IMG/VR virus record: IMGVR_UViG_3300032289_001198 | Coordinates: 1-20,088 of that record | Reading direction: 5' to 3' (one strand) | Length of the DNA stretch: 20,088 bases | Source: a virus | Shown here: positions 5,974 through 12,859 of the stretch, piece by piece | Position numbering within the stretch: the first letter of the stretch is position 1 | How the letters are laid out: each line of letters opens with the position of its first letter | Translations under genes and position numbers: made by a program | The notes under the pieces: generated by a model | What the model saw: the letters and a program-made list of their open reading frames with translations, nothing else | The model's database searches: none | Told to the model about the DNA's origin: nothing

Positions 5974-7071
5974 TTAATTCTTCAATACTTGAAACAGTAA
6001 CTTCTTATATTCTTCTTTGCCTAACGACTTACCATCAAGCAATTTGAACAAAAATGAAGCTCTATTAGTATTACCATAAGCTGAAATTACTTGTTCAGCC
6101 TGTAACTTACGAGTAGGTAGAGTCTTGAGTCTGTTATTCACAAACTCATTCATACCACTCACAATCAGATCCACTTCCTTCTTAGCATCACAAATACGGC
6201 TAATTGTACCTTTAATTTGTTCTGCTAACTCAAAATCAAAAGTGGTAAAGATATAACTATAGAAAGTCTGATAGTCAGGCATACATTGCTCCAGCCAGAC
6301 ATCTATAACTTTTTCTATATTGCTTAGCTCGCTCTTCATATGATGCAGAGCAAGATACCACTGTGATTTAATTTTTATTTGGTTTTGAGAATCGTTGTAG
6401 TTTAATACAATTCCTTCTTTATTTTTCCAAACTTTTATGTTTTCAATGATATCTAATATATTTCCAGAAAGTTTAAAAACTTCAGGAACTTTACAATCAA
6501 CTACTGATTGAATTTCTTTTCCGAGTGGAGTGTAAAACGGATAATAAATTCCAGTTTCTTTATTAATTGCTCCTAGAAGCACAATTTCTGGTTCATCATA
6601 TGGCTTTAAAACAATAACATTGTTTGGACTATAAATTTCAAATAAGATTGAATATTCTTCATACTTTTTAAGTAACGATGAAATGTTATATTTTTCAATT
6701 ACATAATCAAAATCATTAGTGTTTTCGTGGTCTTTATATGAAATAGTACCCCTAGTTCTTACATTCAATGAATCATAAATATAATCACATATCATAAGGC
6801 TACCATCTTCTTTATTAGTTAATACCCAATCTTTATGTTTTTCTGGATTAGGATACAAATCAGGAGATTCTCCTGCGTTAAAGAATTTATTGAAACCCCG
6901 TGATAGAATGTTTCCATCATAATCAACTATGACGCTTCTAAAATGCAAGTTTTGTTTAGTCCACTTACAATTAAATTCTACAGGAACAATCAATTGAACT
7001 GCCCGTCCATTCAAACAACCATTCTTGAGTTTAAAGTTGTTTAAATCCAACTTTTCTAAGTCAATCTTCAT
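5974..7071 (-). CDS. RNA ligase, T4 Rnl1-like
   Basis: A 365-residue ATP-dependent RNA ligase. Motif I is KEDGS with the AMP-accepting lysine at 87 (near K99 of T4 Rnl1). The motif III region is LFEIYSPNN (143-151), motif IV KEGIVL (218-223) and motif V IKIKSQWY (232-239). A helical C-terminal domain of about 120 residues follows, as in Rnl1, which uses it to recognise tRNA anticodon loops. The enzyme joins 5'-phosphate to 3'-OH RNA ends and in T4 repairs tRNA cut by the host anticodon nuclease PrrC. It forms its own unit with a promoter at 7078-7105 and terminator at 5941. Together with the DraRnl-type ligase at the left edge, the window has two ligases of different clades. Confidence 0.88.
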   Translation of the reverse strand: MKIDLEKLDLNNFKLKNGCLNGRAVQLIVPVEFNCKWTKQNLHFRSVIVDYDGNILSRGFNKFFNAGESPDLYPNPEKHKDWVLTNKEDGSLMICDYIYDSLNVRTRGTISYKDHENTNDFDYVIEKYNISSLLKKYEEYSILFEIYSPNNVIVLKPYDEPEIVLLGAINKETGIYYPFYTPLGKEIQSVVDCKVPEVFKLSGNILDIIENIKVWKNKEGIVLNYNDSQNQIKIKSQWYLALHHMKSELSNIEKVIDVWLEQCMPDYQTFYSYIFTTFDFELAEQIKGTISRICDAKKEVDLIVSGMNEFVNNRLKTLPTRKLQAEQVISAYGNTNRASFLFKLLDGKSLGKEEYKKLLFQVLKN

Positions 7072-7077
7072 ACAATC

Positions 7078-7105
7078 AATTTACCACGACTTTAAAGAAA
7101 GTCAA
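7078..7105 (-). promoter_or_regulatory. sigma70-like promoter of the Rnl1-like ligase
   Basis: -35 TTGACT (7100-7105), 16-base spacer ending TGG, -10 TAAATT (7078-7083), 6 bases before the ATG. A second TTGACT lies 5 bases further upstream (7105-7110). Confidence 0.68.
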
Positions 7106-7518
7106 GTCAAATATTTCAGAATCAAATAATTGCAAACTAGGTGGTAGGTATTATCGCTTATAATGTATAACCAAGTGCTGATAAACTTGGGTCTAGCATC
7201 TGGATCGGTATTTTTCCAATCATCATAATAACCAGTTACATTACATTTGTCATATGATGGATAGGACCAGTCTGGACCTATACGATTTTTATACCACACA
7301 AAGTATTTGATGATACACCATCTGTCTTGAACGAAGTGGGTAGCAAATATTAGAAATAATGCCAATAAATTTTGGGTAAGCAACAAAAATGGTACAGTAT
7401 ATAACACACAATGAACCAAACAAGGAATGGATCGCTTGTTTTTGTTTAACGCCATCCAATCACTTTGAAAGTAATAGTCTGCTACTAAATGTAGTAATAA
7501 CTGTTCCATATAACCCAA
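7102..7518 (-). CDS. DUF3307-like membrane protein
   Basis: A 138-residue protein with three to four hydrophobic segments (about 5-18, 32-48, 50-64 and 117-135). Conserved polar residues within or beside helices, HLVADYYFQSDWM (10-22), LVHCVLY (34-40) and HFVQDRW (61-67), match the DUF3307 family, whose function is unknown. The spaced His/Asp pairs suggest a membrane-embedded metal site. It is the last gene of the 8283-7102 unit, following the preceding gene by 8 bases. Confidence 0.75.
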   Translation of the reverse strand: MGYMEQLLLHLVADYYFQSDWMALNKNKRSIPCLVHCVLYTVPFLLLTQNLLALFLIFATHFVQDRWCIIKYFVWYKNRIGPDWSYPSYDKCNVTGYYDDWKNTDPDARPKFISTWLYIISDNTYHLVCNYLILKYLT

Positions 7519-7526
7519 TCTTGTTT

Positions 7527-7760
7527 TTATCCAATTCTCAATGCATCAACCGCAGTGGTATTTAACTGTTCAGCGTTGTTGTCATAAAGAGACTCAACAT
7601 CCTCATGTTTGCCATAATACCATTCACTATGATAGTCAAGCACAATCTTGAGCTTTTCAAAAGTGTCTACATCATTGTATCCACCTTCATAACCCCGAAC
7701 AACTACCCGTAAATCTTGAGGGTAATTCTTCAATTGTTCAATTAATTGTCCTACATTCAT
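7527..7760 (-). CDS. conserved phage protein
   Basis: A 77-residue acidic protein starting MNVGQLIEQLKNYPQDLRVV, then GYEGGYNDVDTF. Proteins of this pattern are frequent in large phage genomes; the function is unknown. I chose the ATG at 7760, one base after the upstream stop (TAATATG), over an in-frame TTG at 7769. No signal peptide or membrane segment is present. Confidence 0.75.
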   Translation of the reverse strand: MNVGQLIEQLKNYPQDLRVVVRGYEGGYNDVDTFEKLKIVLDYHSEWYYGKHEDVESLYDNNAEQLNTTAVDALRIG

Positions 7761-7761
7761 A

Positions 7762-8283
7762 TTAGTCAATAAAAGTTACATTTTCAAATCCAACAATATA
7801 ACCACCGTATTTCTTGGAATCATCACTAATGGTCACTTGATAAGTGTCTGGTCTAATTCCAGTAATGTAGAGGTTCTCATACTTACGAGAACCCTGTTTA
7901 GCATTAACTTTCTTACCAACTACATCATCTGAAATAGTCAAAAAATTTTCCTTAACCCATTGCTTCAACATTTCATCTTCCAGAGACTTCTTGACATAGA
8001 TCATATCATCCAAAATCTCACATAGAGCAGCATCAGGCTCAAGATGAACCTTATCCTTTAAAAACTCTGCCAAATTATAACCATCCAAGTCATATTCAAA
8101 GAGACAATTAAAAATGTCATCTTCATATGTCTCACGTGTCTCATCAGCAGTGATAGACTCATTCCATTTCTGGTAGTTATCAACCATCCTAACAAATGCT
8201 TTGTTAGAACGGTTAACAGTCTTCTCACTGAGAACAGGACGCTTTACTGCATCTTTTAGGTTCATATAGGTTTGTTCACTCAT
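7762..8283 (-). CDS. hypothetical protein
   Basis: A 173-residue acidic protein, not recognised. Residues 1-120 are helical with many Asp/Glu. The last 50 form a beta-rich part (DDVVGKKVNAKQGSRKYENL, YQVTISDDSKKYGGYIVGFE) that could be a small SH3-like barrel. It is the first gene of a three-gene unit with a clear promoter. Confidence 0.75.
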   Translation of the reverse strand: MSEQTYMNLKDAVKRPVLSEKTVNRSNKAFVRMVDNYQKWNESITADETRETYEDDIFNCLFEYDLDGYNLAEFLKDKVHLEPDAALCEILDDMIYVKKSLEDEMLKQWVKENFLTISDDVVGKKVNAKQGSRKYENLYITGIRPDTYQVTISDDSKKYGGYIVGFENVTFID

Positions 8284-8289
8284 AAGTCT

Positions 8290-8317
8290 AGATTACCACT
8301 GATTTATATTAAGTCAA
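8290..8317 (-). promoter_or_regulatory. sigma70-like promoter of 8283-7102
   Basis: -35 TTGACT (8312-8317), 16-base spacer ending TGG, -10 TAATCT (8290-8295). The -35 overlaps the last codons of the upstream gene. Confidence 0.6.
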
Positions 8318-8515
8318 GATACTTTTTGGCAGTTTGTAGTCTGGAATTTGACCGGGAAACCAAAAAAAGTCTTCGTCAAAACTATAATGAAAAGTCTGAT
8401 TAGTTGCATGATTGTATGCTTCAATCACAGTTCTGTCATTTAGTATACGCTGTTTACCCCTAAATTCCATATGAGGATATTTAGATTTAATTTCTTCGGG
8501 AACGTGAATGTTCAT
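8309..8515 (-). CDS. hypothetical protein
   Basis: A 68-residue protein from the ATG at 8515, which forms an ATGA overlap with the upstream stop; an in-frame GTG at 8542 would add nine residues. The sequence is rich in aromatics (FHYSFDEDFFWFPGQIPDYK). No family is recognised. It is the last gene of the 9301-8309 unit. Confidence 0.72.
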   Translation of the reverse strand: MNIHVPEEIKSKYPHMEFRGKQRILNDRTVIEAYNHATNQTFHYSFDEDFFWFPGQIPDYKLPKSILT

Positions 8516-8760
8516 AATCTGGGTTTGTTCTTGGTTTTCCACTTATCGTAATGACCGGGAAAATTACGTTCAATGTTTGATTCAATTATTTGTGATGCCT
8601 TTGAATCAATGATTTCAGCATCACAAGTATCGCATCGTTGAATTGTTACATCTTTGGTTACACAACTTCTTCCCCCACTTAATTGTGAGAAATAATTGAC
8701 AGTAACATCTTTGTATGTACCTGTCTCACATTCAAAACATTGTGATGGTCTTGTTTTCAT
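8512..8760 (-). CDS. YgiT-type zinc finger protein
   Basis: An 82-residue protein with two CxxC pairs (C8/C11 and C43/C46) about 32 residues apart, the layout of the YgiT-type zinc finger found at the N-terminus of MqsA antitoxins. The DNA-binding HTH half of MqsA is absent; the C-terminus is a short charged helix. No toxin gene adjoins it, so an orphan zinc-ribbon protein is more likely than an antitoxin. Its ATG overlaps the stop of the upstream 56-codon gene (ATGA). Confidence 0.75.
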   Translation of the reverse strand: MKTRPSQCFECETGTYKDVTVNYFSQLSGGRSCVTKDVTIQRCDTCDAEIIDSKASQIIESNIERNFPGHYDKWKTKNKPRL

Positions 8761-8927
8761 TTTTCAGAAATCCAATCGTGAAATCGTTGTGGTAAACACA
8801 TATACGCAACAATCAATCCAATAGAAATAATTGTGGGTGATACATCCACTTTAAACAACTTATAAAGCAATATACTGGATAACAATGATACTGCCAAATT
8901 AATAAAAAATACCAAAAACATTTTCAT
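8757..8927 (-). CDS. small membrane protein, 56 residues
   Basis: A short gene with ATGA overlaps at both ends, which strongly supports it. The protein (MKMFLVFFINLAVSLLSSIL...) has two hydrophobic helices, about 3-24 and 31-47, joined by a short KLFKVDVSP turn and ending in a charged tail. No family is recognised. It could be a holin or superinfection factor, but nothing in the sequence decides this. Confidence 0.78.
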   Translation of the reverse strand: MKMFLVFFINLAVSLLSSILLYKLFKVDVSPTIISIGLIVAYMCLPQRFHDWISEK

Positions 8928-9085
8928 AGAAATATTGCTTGAATGCTCTTTAACTTACGATTCAATTCTTCATTGTGTTTTTCTAAATCTTCAATTTTTT
9001 GCATCAACCTAGCATTTTCTTTATGTAATGTATGTAGTTGATCCATCAAATCTCTTAGAATATCTGTATTACTTTCAAATTCCAT
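8924..9085 (-). CDS. small coiled-coil protein, 53 residues
   Basis: A short gene between two others, ATG at 9085, stop overlapping the next start as ATGA. Nearly the whole protein is a leucine-heptad coiled coil (RDLMDQLHTLHKENARLMQK, then IEDLEKHNEELNRKL). It may form dimers and act with the adjoining membrane protein, as Rz-like or anchoring pairs do; that link is inference only. Confidence 0.78.
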   Translation of the reverse strand: MEFESNTDILRDLMDQLHTLHKENARLMQKIEDLEKHNEELNRKLKSIQAIFL

Positions 9086-9088
9086 AAT

Positions 9089-9301
9089 TTATTCTACCTT
9101 TCCATATATAGTTTCAACATCAATATAATAATTAGGCAGTCCATACGGACGAATAGTAAACTTCCAAGTCTTTTCACGATCCTTGAAGTTATAACCACTG
9201 ATATAACCAATACCACGGTTAGTATTTACCTTATCACCACAACGATACGGAAGAGGATTTTCAGCCAGTACCTTAGCGAACAACTCATTATTATTGATCA
9301 T
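9089..9301 (-). CDS. hypothetical protein, SH3-like
   Basis: A 70-residue protein with a small beta-barrel look: PYRCGDKVNTNRGIGYISGY resembles motifs that mark a turn between barrel strands (GDKV ... GIGYI), followed by FTIRPYGLPNYYIDVETIYG. The family is not recognised. It is the first gene of the unit running to 8309, with its promoter at 9308-9336. Confidence 0.75.
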   Translation of the reverse strand: MINNNELFAKVLAENPLPYRCGDKVNTNRGIGYISGYNFKDREKTWKFTIRPYGLPNYYIDVETIYGKVE

Positions 9302-9307
9302 AGATAA

Positions 9308-9336
9308 ACTCTACCACACCTTTTTTTAAATGTCAA
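9308..9336 (-). promoter_or_regulatory. sigma70-like promoter of 9301-8309
   Basis: -35 TTGACA (9331-9336, a full consensus match), 17-base spacer ending TGG, -10 TAGAGT (9308-9313). The -35 lies inside the last codons of the dCMP deaminase gene. Confidence 0.7.
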
Positions 9337-9844
9337 ACACTTTTCCGTCAAAATATGCTTTACATCCTAAAATTCTATCAATGGTATGTACTTCTACTCC
9401 AGATTCATTAAACATTGTGAAAGTAGCATTGTCATGTCCCTTCCATTGTTCTCTTTGTGTTGAGTTACACAAATCATTGAATTGTTGATGTATATAAACA
9501 CATTTGATACCACTTTGAATTATACCCCTAGCACAATCTGCGCATGGAAGCGCATTGGTATAAAGAATTGCGCCATCGGTGTTTATACCGTACTTGGCAG
9601 CTGCGTAAATTGCATTACGTTCGCCATGTTCATACCACTTGTATTTTTCTGGTCTTTCGTGACGTAATTCATTTTTGTCATCTACTCCAATAGGAATACC
9701 GTTGTAGCCTGTTGAAATGATACGTTTGTCTTTTACAATAAGAGCGCCAATCTTGGTCTTGGGATCTTTGGATTTACTAGCAACCCAATAAACTCCTTGC
9801 AAAAACCATTCGTTCCAGTCTGGAGGTGTATAATTTAATCCCAT
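9326..9844 (-). CDS. deoxycytidylate (dCMP) deaminase
   Basis: A 172-residue zinc deaminase converting dCMP to dUMP, the substrate of thymidylate synthase. The zinc site is visible as H73-G-E75 (EHGERNAI) and P100-C-x-x-C104 (LPCADC), with substrate-side residues at TGYNGIP (45-51). Length and motif spacing fit the ComEB/T4 Cd family. It overlaps the upstream 10398-9835 gene by 10 bases. In the pathway it acts with ThyA and DHFR encoded at 15286-16669, supplying dTMP for phage DNA. Confidence 0.9.
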   Translation of the reverse strand: MGLNYTPPDWNEWFLQGVYWVASKSKDPKTKIGALIVKDKRIISTGYNGIPIGVDDKNELRHERPEKYKWYEHGERNAIYAAAKYGINTDGAILYTNALPCADCARGIIQSGIKCVYIHQQFNDLCNSTQREQWKGHDNATFTMFNESGVEVHTIDRILGCKAYFDGKVFDI

Positions 9845-10398
9845 AGTTGTTGATAATATTCAGCGAACAATAACATTCCTTTTTTACGACGTTCTTCTAG
9901 TTCTTCATTTTTCTTCAGATATTCAGCCCAAGCTTGTTTTTGTTCTGGTGTTTTTTCACGTTTGATATTTTTAAAGTAATCATCCATATTGTCAACTTCA
10001 TATCTAAACATAGGAGTTGGATTGAACTTTTCTTCATCATGCATATATTCAAATGTCCAAATCAATTCATCCAATATTTCATTCCATCGTTCAGGTGTAA
10101 TATCTGGTGGGTATGTATGAACATTGATCTTCTTGAAATGTTTTAGTCTGGGTAGAATAAAATTTGTAAGTGTCCAGTCCAAACTCCAACATTCACTATC
10201 ACTTACACCATAACGCATACGTTGATAGGTACTAATAATCCATCGTTTTACATCATAATATTTGTAATATACACGCCATCCATAGGCAATATGATCCAAT
10301 ATCCAATCGCCATATTTGTTGGTTCTGTACCAAGGTTTCAATTCAGTAGCTTCAGCTTTTTCTAAGCTTTCGTTGATTTTTTTAGCGTTGAGATCCAT
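9835..10398 (-). CDS. conserved phage protein of unknown function
   Basis: A 187-residue protein rich in Trp, Tyr and charged residues. The core, RYGVSDSECWSLDWTLTNFI, then LPRLKHF and YPPDITPERWNEILDELIW, recalls a family often seen in phages of many hosts, with no known function to me. The C-terminal third is a charged helix (KREKTPEQKQAWAEYLKKNE). It heads a two-gene unit with dCMP deaminase and has a promoter at 10407-10434. A role in nucleotide metabolism is only suggested by the neighbour. Confidence 0.78.
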   Translation of the reverse strand: MDLNAKKINESLEKAEATELKPWYRTNKYGDWILDHIAYGWRVYYKYYDVKRWIISTYQRMRYGVSDSECWSLDWTLTNFILPRLKHFKKINVHTYPPDITPERWNEILDELIWTFEYMHDEEKFNPTPMFRYEVDNMDDYFKNIKREKTPEQKQAWAEYLKKNEELEERRKKGMLLFAEYYQQLWD

Positions 10399-10406
10399 AT
10401 TGTTAT

Positions 10407-10434
10407 ATCATATCATAGTATATTTGACTGTCAA
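10407..10434 (-). promoter_or_regulatory. sigma70-like promoter of 10398-9326
   Basis: -35 TTGACA (10429-10434), 16-base spacer, -10 TATGAT (10407-10412), 8 bases before the ATG. A second TATGAT lies 5 bases upstream of the first. Confidence 0.62.
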
Positions 10435-10440
10435 ACAAAA

Positions 10441-10462
10441 ACCCCACATTTTACTGTGGGGT
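10441..10462 (-). terminator. terminator after 10490-10714
   Basis: A perfect 8-bp stem ACCCCACA/TGTGGGGT around TTTTAC, followed on the minus strand by TTTTGTTTG. It lies 27 bases past the stop of the preceding gene. Confidence 0.87.
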
Positions 10463-10489
10463 GTGTGATGAATAAACAAACAAATGAAA

Positions 10490-10714
10490 TTATTTAGTGT
10501 TCTTTAAACCAGGATGTGCTTTGTGCCAAGGCATTTCGTGTACAACAGTACCTTGTCCTTGATTCCACTTTGAATCTTGATGAACTGGTTGTGGTTGTTG
10601 TTGTGCTTGTGCCATTTGTTGTGCGGCTAACATAGCATTTGCTGCGCCTGGATTGTTGCTGGTAATACCAACTACTGGATTTTGTGTTTTGATTCCCAAA
10701 TAAAGACCTGACAT
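10490..10714 (-). CDS. small Gln/Ala-rich hypothetical protein
   Basis: A 74-residue low-complexity protein with a Gln/Ala/Met-rich middle (AMLAAQQMAQAQQQPQPVHQ) and a His/Trp-containing tail (VVHEMPWHKAHPG). The ATG follows AAAGAAAGG at good spacing, and a terminator follows, so it is a real single-gene unit. No family is recognised; composition suggests a flexible or scaffold-like protein. Confidence 0.7.
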   Translation of the reverse strand: MSGLYLGIKTQNPVVGITSNNPGAANAMLAAQQMAQAQQQPQPVHQDSKWNQGQGTVVHEMPWHKAHPGLKNTK

Positions 10715-10743
10715 AATGTTATACCTTTCTTTAAGTATAACTA

Positions 10744-10941
10744 TTAAGCTTTGGCTTCATTATACACAAAATTATCACTGAACATAGAATATAAATAATC
10801 GTGATGTTTGTCTTCTAAAAGATACTCACGAAGATCAATTATACGCCGGTCATCACAACAATAACACTGCATATAAATTTTGTCCCGCTTTAATTTAGCT
10901 GGCATATCACAATAGTTGCAAGTAATTTGAAGATCGTCCAT
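10744..10941 (-). CDS. small zinc-ribbon protein
   Basis: A 65-residue protein from the ATG at 10941 with two CxxC pairs (C8/C11 and C26/C29), followed by an acidic helical tail. I chose this start over an in-frame GTG at 10986, because the GTG lies inside the terminator hairpin of the preceding unit and would add a poorly fitting hydrophobic leader. The promoter at 10949-10976 leaves almost no 5' leader. The function is unknown. Confidence 0.7.
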   Translation of the reverse strand: MDDLQITCNYCDMPAKLKRDKIYMQCYCCDDRRIIDLREYLLEDKHHDYLYSMFSDNFVYNEAKA

Positions 10942-10948
10942 ATACTTT

Positions 10949-10976
10949 ATAATATCATAAATAATGCAAAAGTAAA
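10949..10976 (-). promoter_or_regulatory. probable promoter of the zinc-ribbon gene
   Basis: -35 TTTACT (10971-10976), 16-base spacer, -10 TATTAT (10949-10954). The -35 begins right at the base of the preceding terminator stem. Transcripts would start within a few bases of the ATG. Confidence 0.45.
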
Positions 10977-11002
10977 GGGATGTCACAGTTACGTAACGTC
11001 CC
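10977..11002 (-). terminator. terminator after the second metallophosphatase
   Basis: The stem GGGATGT/ACGTCCC (10977-10983 with 10996-11002, one G-U) encloses a palindromic GTTACGTAAC core, followed on the minus strand by TTTACTTTTG. It lies 29 bases past the phosphatase stop. Confidence 0.7.
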
Positions 11003-11031
11003 TCTGTAATTTGTTACAAAGTGATCTTTAA

Positions 11032-11811
11032 TTAGAGATCATAATAATTTTTCAGTTCAATCTTACCATTTGTAATAGTAATATACTGATTAAGATTACA
11101 ATCAATACAAATGTTATTTGCATCGGTAATATTAATATATCCCTCACTATTGTGTTGTTTAGCTCTACCAGTTTCCCATTGACTAGTATGACCCACAAAT
11201 TGTTTCAAATCATCAATAGGACTAAACTCATCATCAAAATCACACCAAACAATGCCACCAGCTTTATTCATACCACCCCTACTACGTCCAACTTGATAAA
11301 ACCAATGAAGATCATTTGAAAGCAACTTGGAAGATACTTGTTTTGATTGATCATCAAGATAATTAAATATATCATTGTTGGTTTTAATCTGTGGAGGCAA
11401 CAATCTACTATCCAATCCAGCGTGGGTTAATAGAATATCATCCAACACAATAAACCAATGAAACTTATTACGAATAGATGCACGATCTTTACCCAACACT
11501 TGGTCAATAGTTCTATACTTCCATTCTTCATAACCACTGCACATTGCACTATTGTTGTAATATAGATAATGAATATCGTGGTTACCAAATAGAGTATAGT
11601 TCTTTGGATTGGGTAGAAATGTGTCTTTTAGATATTTTGTAGTAGCTTCGTAATGAATTGGATCATCATACACAAAGCTATCATACCAATCACCTAGACA
11701 AATGTTGATGTCTCCATCTTCTTTTGTGAGGATTTTGTCAAGTTTATTTATGTCATTGTGCGGATCTGCCACAATAACAATCTTCTTTTTATCTGAATTA
11801 AGATTTAACAT
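11032..11811 (-). CDS. metallophosphoesterase (PPP/ApaH-like)
   Basis: A 259-residue binuclear-metal phosphatase: D16-P-H18 (VADPHND), GDWYDS (40-45), GNHD (76-79), THAG (129-132) and GHT (207-209). GNHD followed by THAG is the pattern of Ser/Thr phosphatases and ApaH-like diadenosine polyphosphate hydrolases, which differs from the smaller phosphatase at 3430-4074. The substrate cannot be read from the sequence; protein phosphatase, nucleotide hydrolase and RNA end-processing are all open. It is a single-gene unit with its own promoter and terminator. Confidence 0.87.
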   Translation of the reverse strand: MLNLNSDKKKIVIVADPHNDINKLDKILTKEDGDINICLGDWYDSFVYDDPIHYEATTKYLKDTFLPNPKNYTLFGNHDIHYLYYNNSAMCSGYEEWKYRTIDQVLGKDRASIRNKFHWFIVLDDILLTHAGLDSRLLPPQIKTNNDIFNYLDDQSKQVSSKLLSNDLHWFYQVGRSRGGMNKAGGIVWCDFDDEFSPIDDLKQFVGHTSQWETGRAKQHNSEGYINITDANNICIDCNLNQYITITNGKIELKNYYDL

Positions 11812-11816
11812 ACCTC

Positions 11817-11845
11817 ACTATAAGACTTAAACAATTAAAAGTCAA
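11817..11845 (-). promoter_or_regulatory. sigma70-like promoter of the second metallophosphatase
   Basis: -35 TTGACT (11840-11845), 17-base spacer, -10 TATAGT (11817-11822). GAGG just before the ATG is the ribosome site. The -35 lies within the end of the 11835-12080 gene. Confidence 0.65.
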
Positions 11846-12080
11846 GTGATTTGTTTTTAACTTTTGTGAGTAACCATCTTACCATATCATAATTGGTAGA
11901 TGGTTCTCCGTATTTTTTAATTTCATAGTATTCCATTTCCAACTCATATAGTCTTTTAGTTGCGCCGAATTTTTCGGACCATTTGGGATCTGCTAAAGAA
12001 TTATCTGTTTGTTTCTCTATCTTCTCCAAACATTCCACTAAAAACTCATATTCTATTTTGGAAAGAATTACTTTTTTCAT
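11835..12080 (-). CDS. hypothetical protein
   Basis: An 81-residue, charged, helical protein (MKKVILSKIEYEFLVECLEK...), not recognised. No membrane segment or signal is seen. It lies 5 bases downstream of the homing endonuclease gene and is the last gene of the long 19570-11835 run. No hairpin is obvious after it; the next promoter starts inside its end. Confidence 0.7.
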   Translation of the reverse strand: MKKVILSKIEYEFLVECLEKIEKQTDNSLADPKWSEKFGATKRLYELEMEYYEIKKYGEPSTNYDMVRWLLTKVKNKSLDF

Positions 12081-12085
12081 TCACT

Positions 12086-12808
12086 TTAATTTAAGAACGA
12101 CCACGTAACTGGAATTCCATTAATTTTTCCAGCAGTTTTCGTTTTCATTTTACAACAATTCGTAATACTTGTAATATATATTTTTTTGTCAAAAACATTC
12201 GATTTTGAAGCTTCATGTGCAGATTCAAATATATAACTTTTATCGTTACACTTTGCTAAAATTTGACGAGCAAAATGATGTTTATACTTCTTTTTAGGTT
12301 TACACATTTTCAATCTGTCTTCCGTCGATCTTTTTTTTCCAAACCAATATTTACTGTTATTTTGTGATATTTTATTTTTTGATTCAACCGAATGTTTCAT
12401 TCCTTTTTTTGATTTGGAAATTTTTAGTCGTGTTTCCGCACTTACCAATTTTCCTTTATGTATTTTGCTTATTTTTAATTTACTTTCTTCCGATAGAATT
12501 CCCCGTCCATTACCAAGTTTTAAGTTATAACCATTTGGCGATAAAGAATTTAATTTTAAACCCCAATATTTTTCTTTTAAATCTACATCTAGTTGCGTTA
12601 GATCACTAGATAATTCTTCTAAGAGTTCTATCTTAAAATAATTTATCCCATACTTTTTTATAGCCAATACAATTGGCATGTTTTTTGGATTTTTTCCAGA
12701 GCTGTCACGATAATGTTTTTTGAACCTATTTTCTAATGTAGAATATGTTTGTCCTACATATATTTTATTATTTAGTAAGTTAGTTATTTTATAAATTTTT
12801 GCGTTCAT
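12086..12808 (-). CDS. GIY-YIG homing endonuclease with NUMOD3 repeats
   Basis: A 240-residue free-standing homing endonuclease. The N-terminal GIY-YIG nuclease domain reads KIYKITN (4-10), KIYVGQT (15-21), R28, E79 and NGYNLKLGNG (92-101). DNA-binding NUMOD3 repeats follow at about 105-170 (SEESKLKISKIHKGK, SAETRLKISKSKKGM, STEDRLKM). The C-terminal part (SYIFESAHEASKS) looks like a NUMOD1/HTH module. Such enzymes spread themselves by cutting cognate alleles that lack the insertion. It sits between the 36-codon gene and an unrelated small gene with no intron features seen around it. A TATAAT at 12835-12840 may be its own -10. Its codons are more A+T-rich than most neighbours. Confidence 0.88.
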   Translation of the reverse strand: MNAKIYKITNLLNNKIYVGQTYSTLENRFKKHYRDSSGKNPKNMPIVLAIKKYGINYFKIELLEELSSDLTQLDVDLKEKYWGLKLNSLSPNGYNLKLGNGRGILSEESKLKISKIHKGKLVSAETRLKISKSKKGMKHSVESKNKISQNNSKYWFGKKRSTEDRLKMCKPKKKYKHHFARQILAKCNDKSYIFESAHEASKSNVFDKKIYITSITNCCKMKTKTAGKINGIPVTWSFLN

Positions 12809-12859
12809 ATAATAATATATATGATTGACGCACTATTATATCGTAATTTATGTCATATT

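Noticed and set aside
8512-8760. MqsRA-type toxin-antitoxin pair
   Set aside because: Only the YgiT-type zinc finger is present; neither neighbour resembles MqsR and the antitoxin HTH is missing.
10988-10997. Palindrome GTTACGTAAC as a repressor operator
   Set aside because: It sits inside a terminator hairpin with a longer stem and T-run, which explains it well enough.
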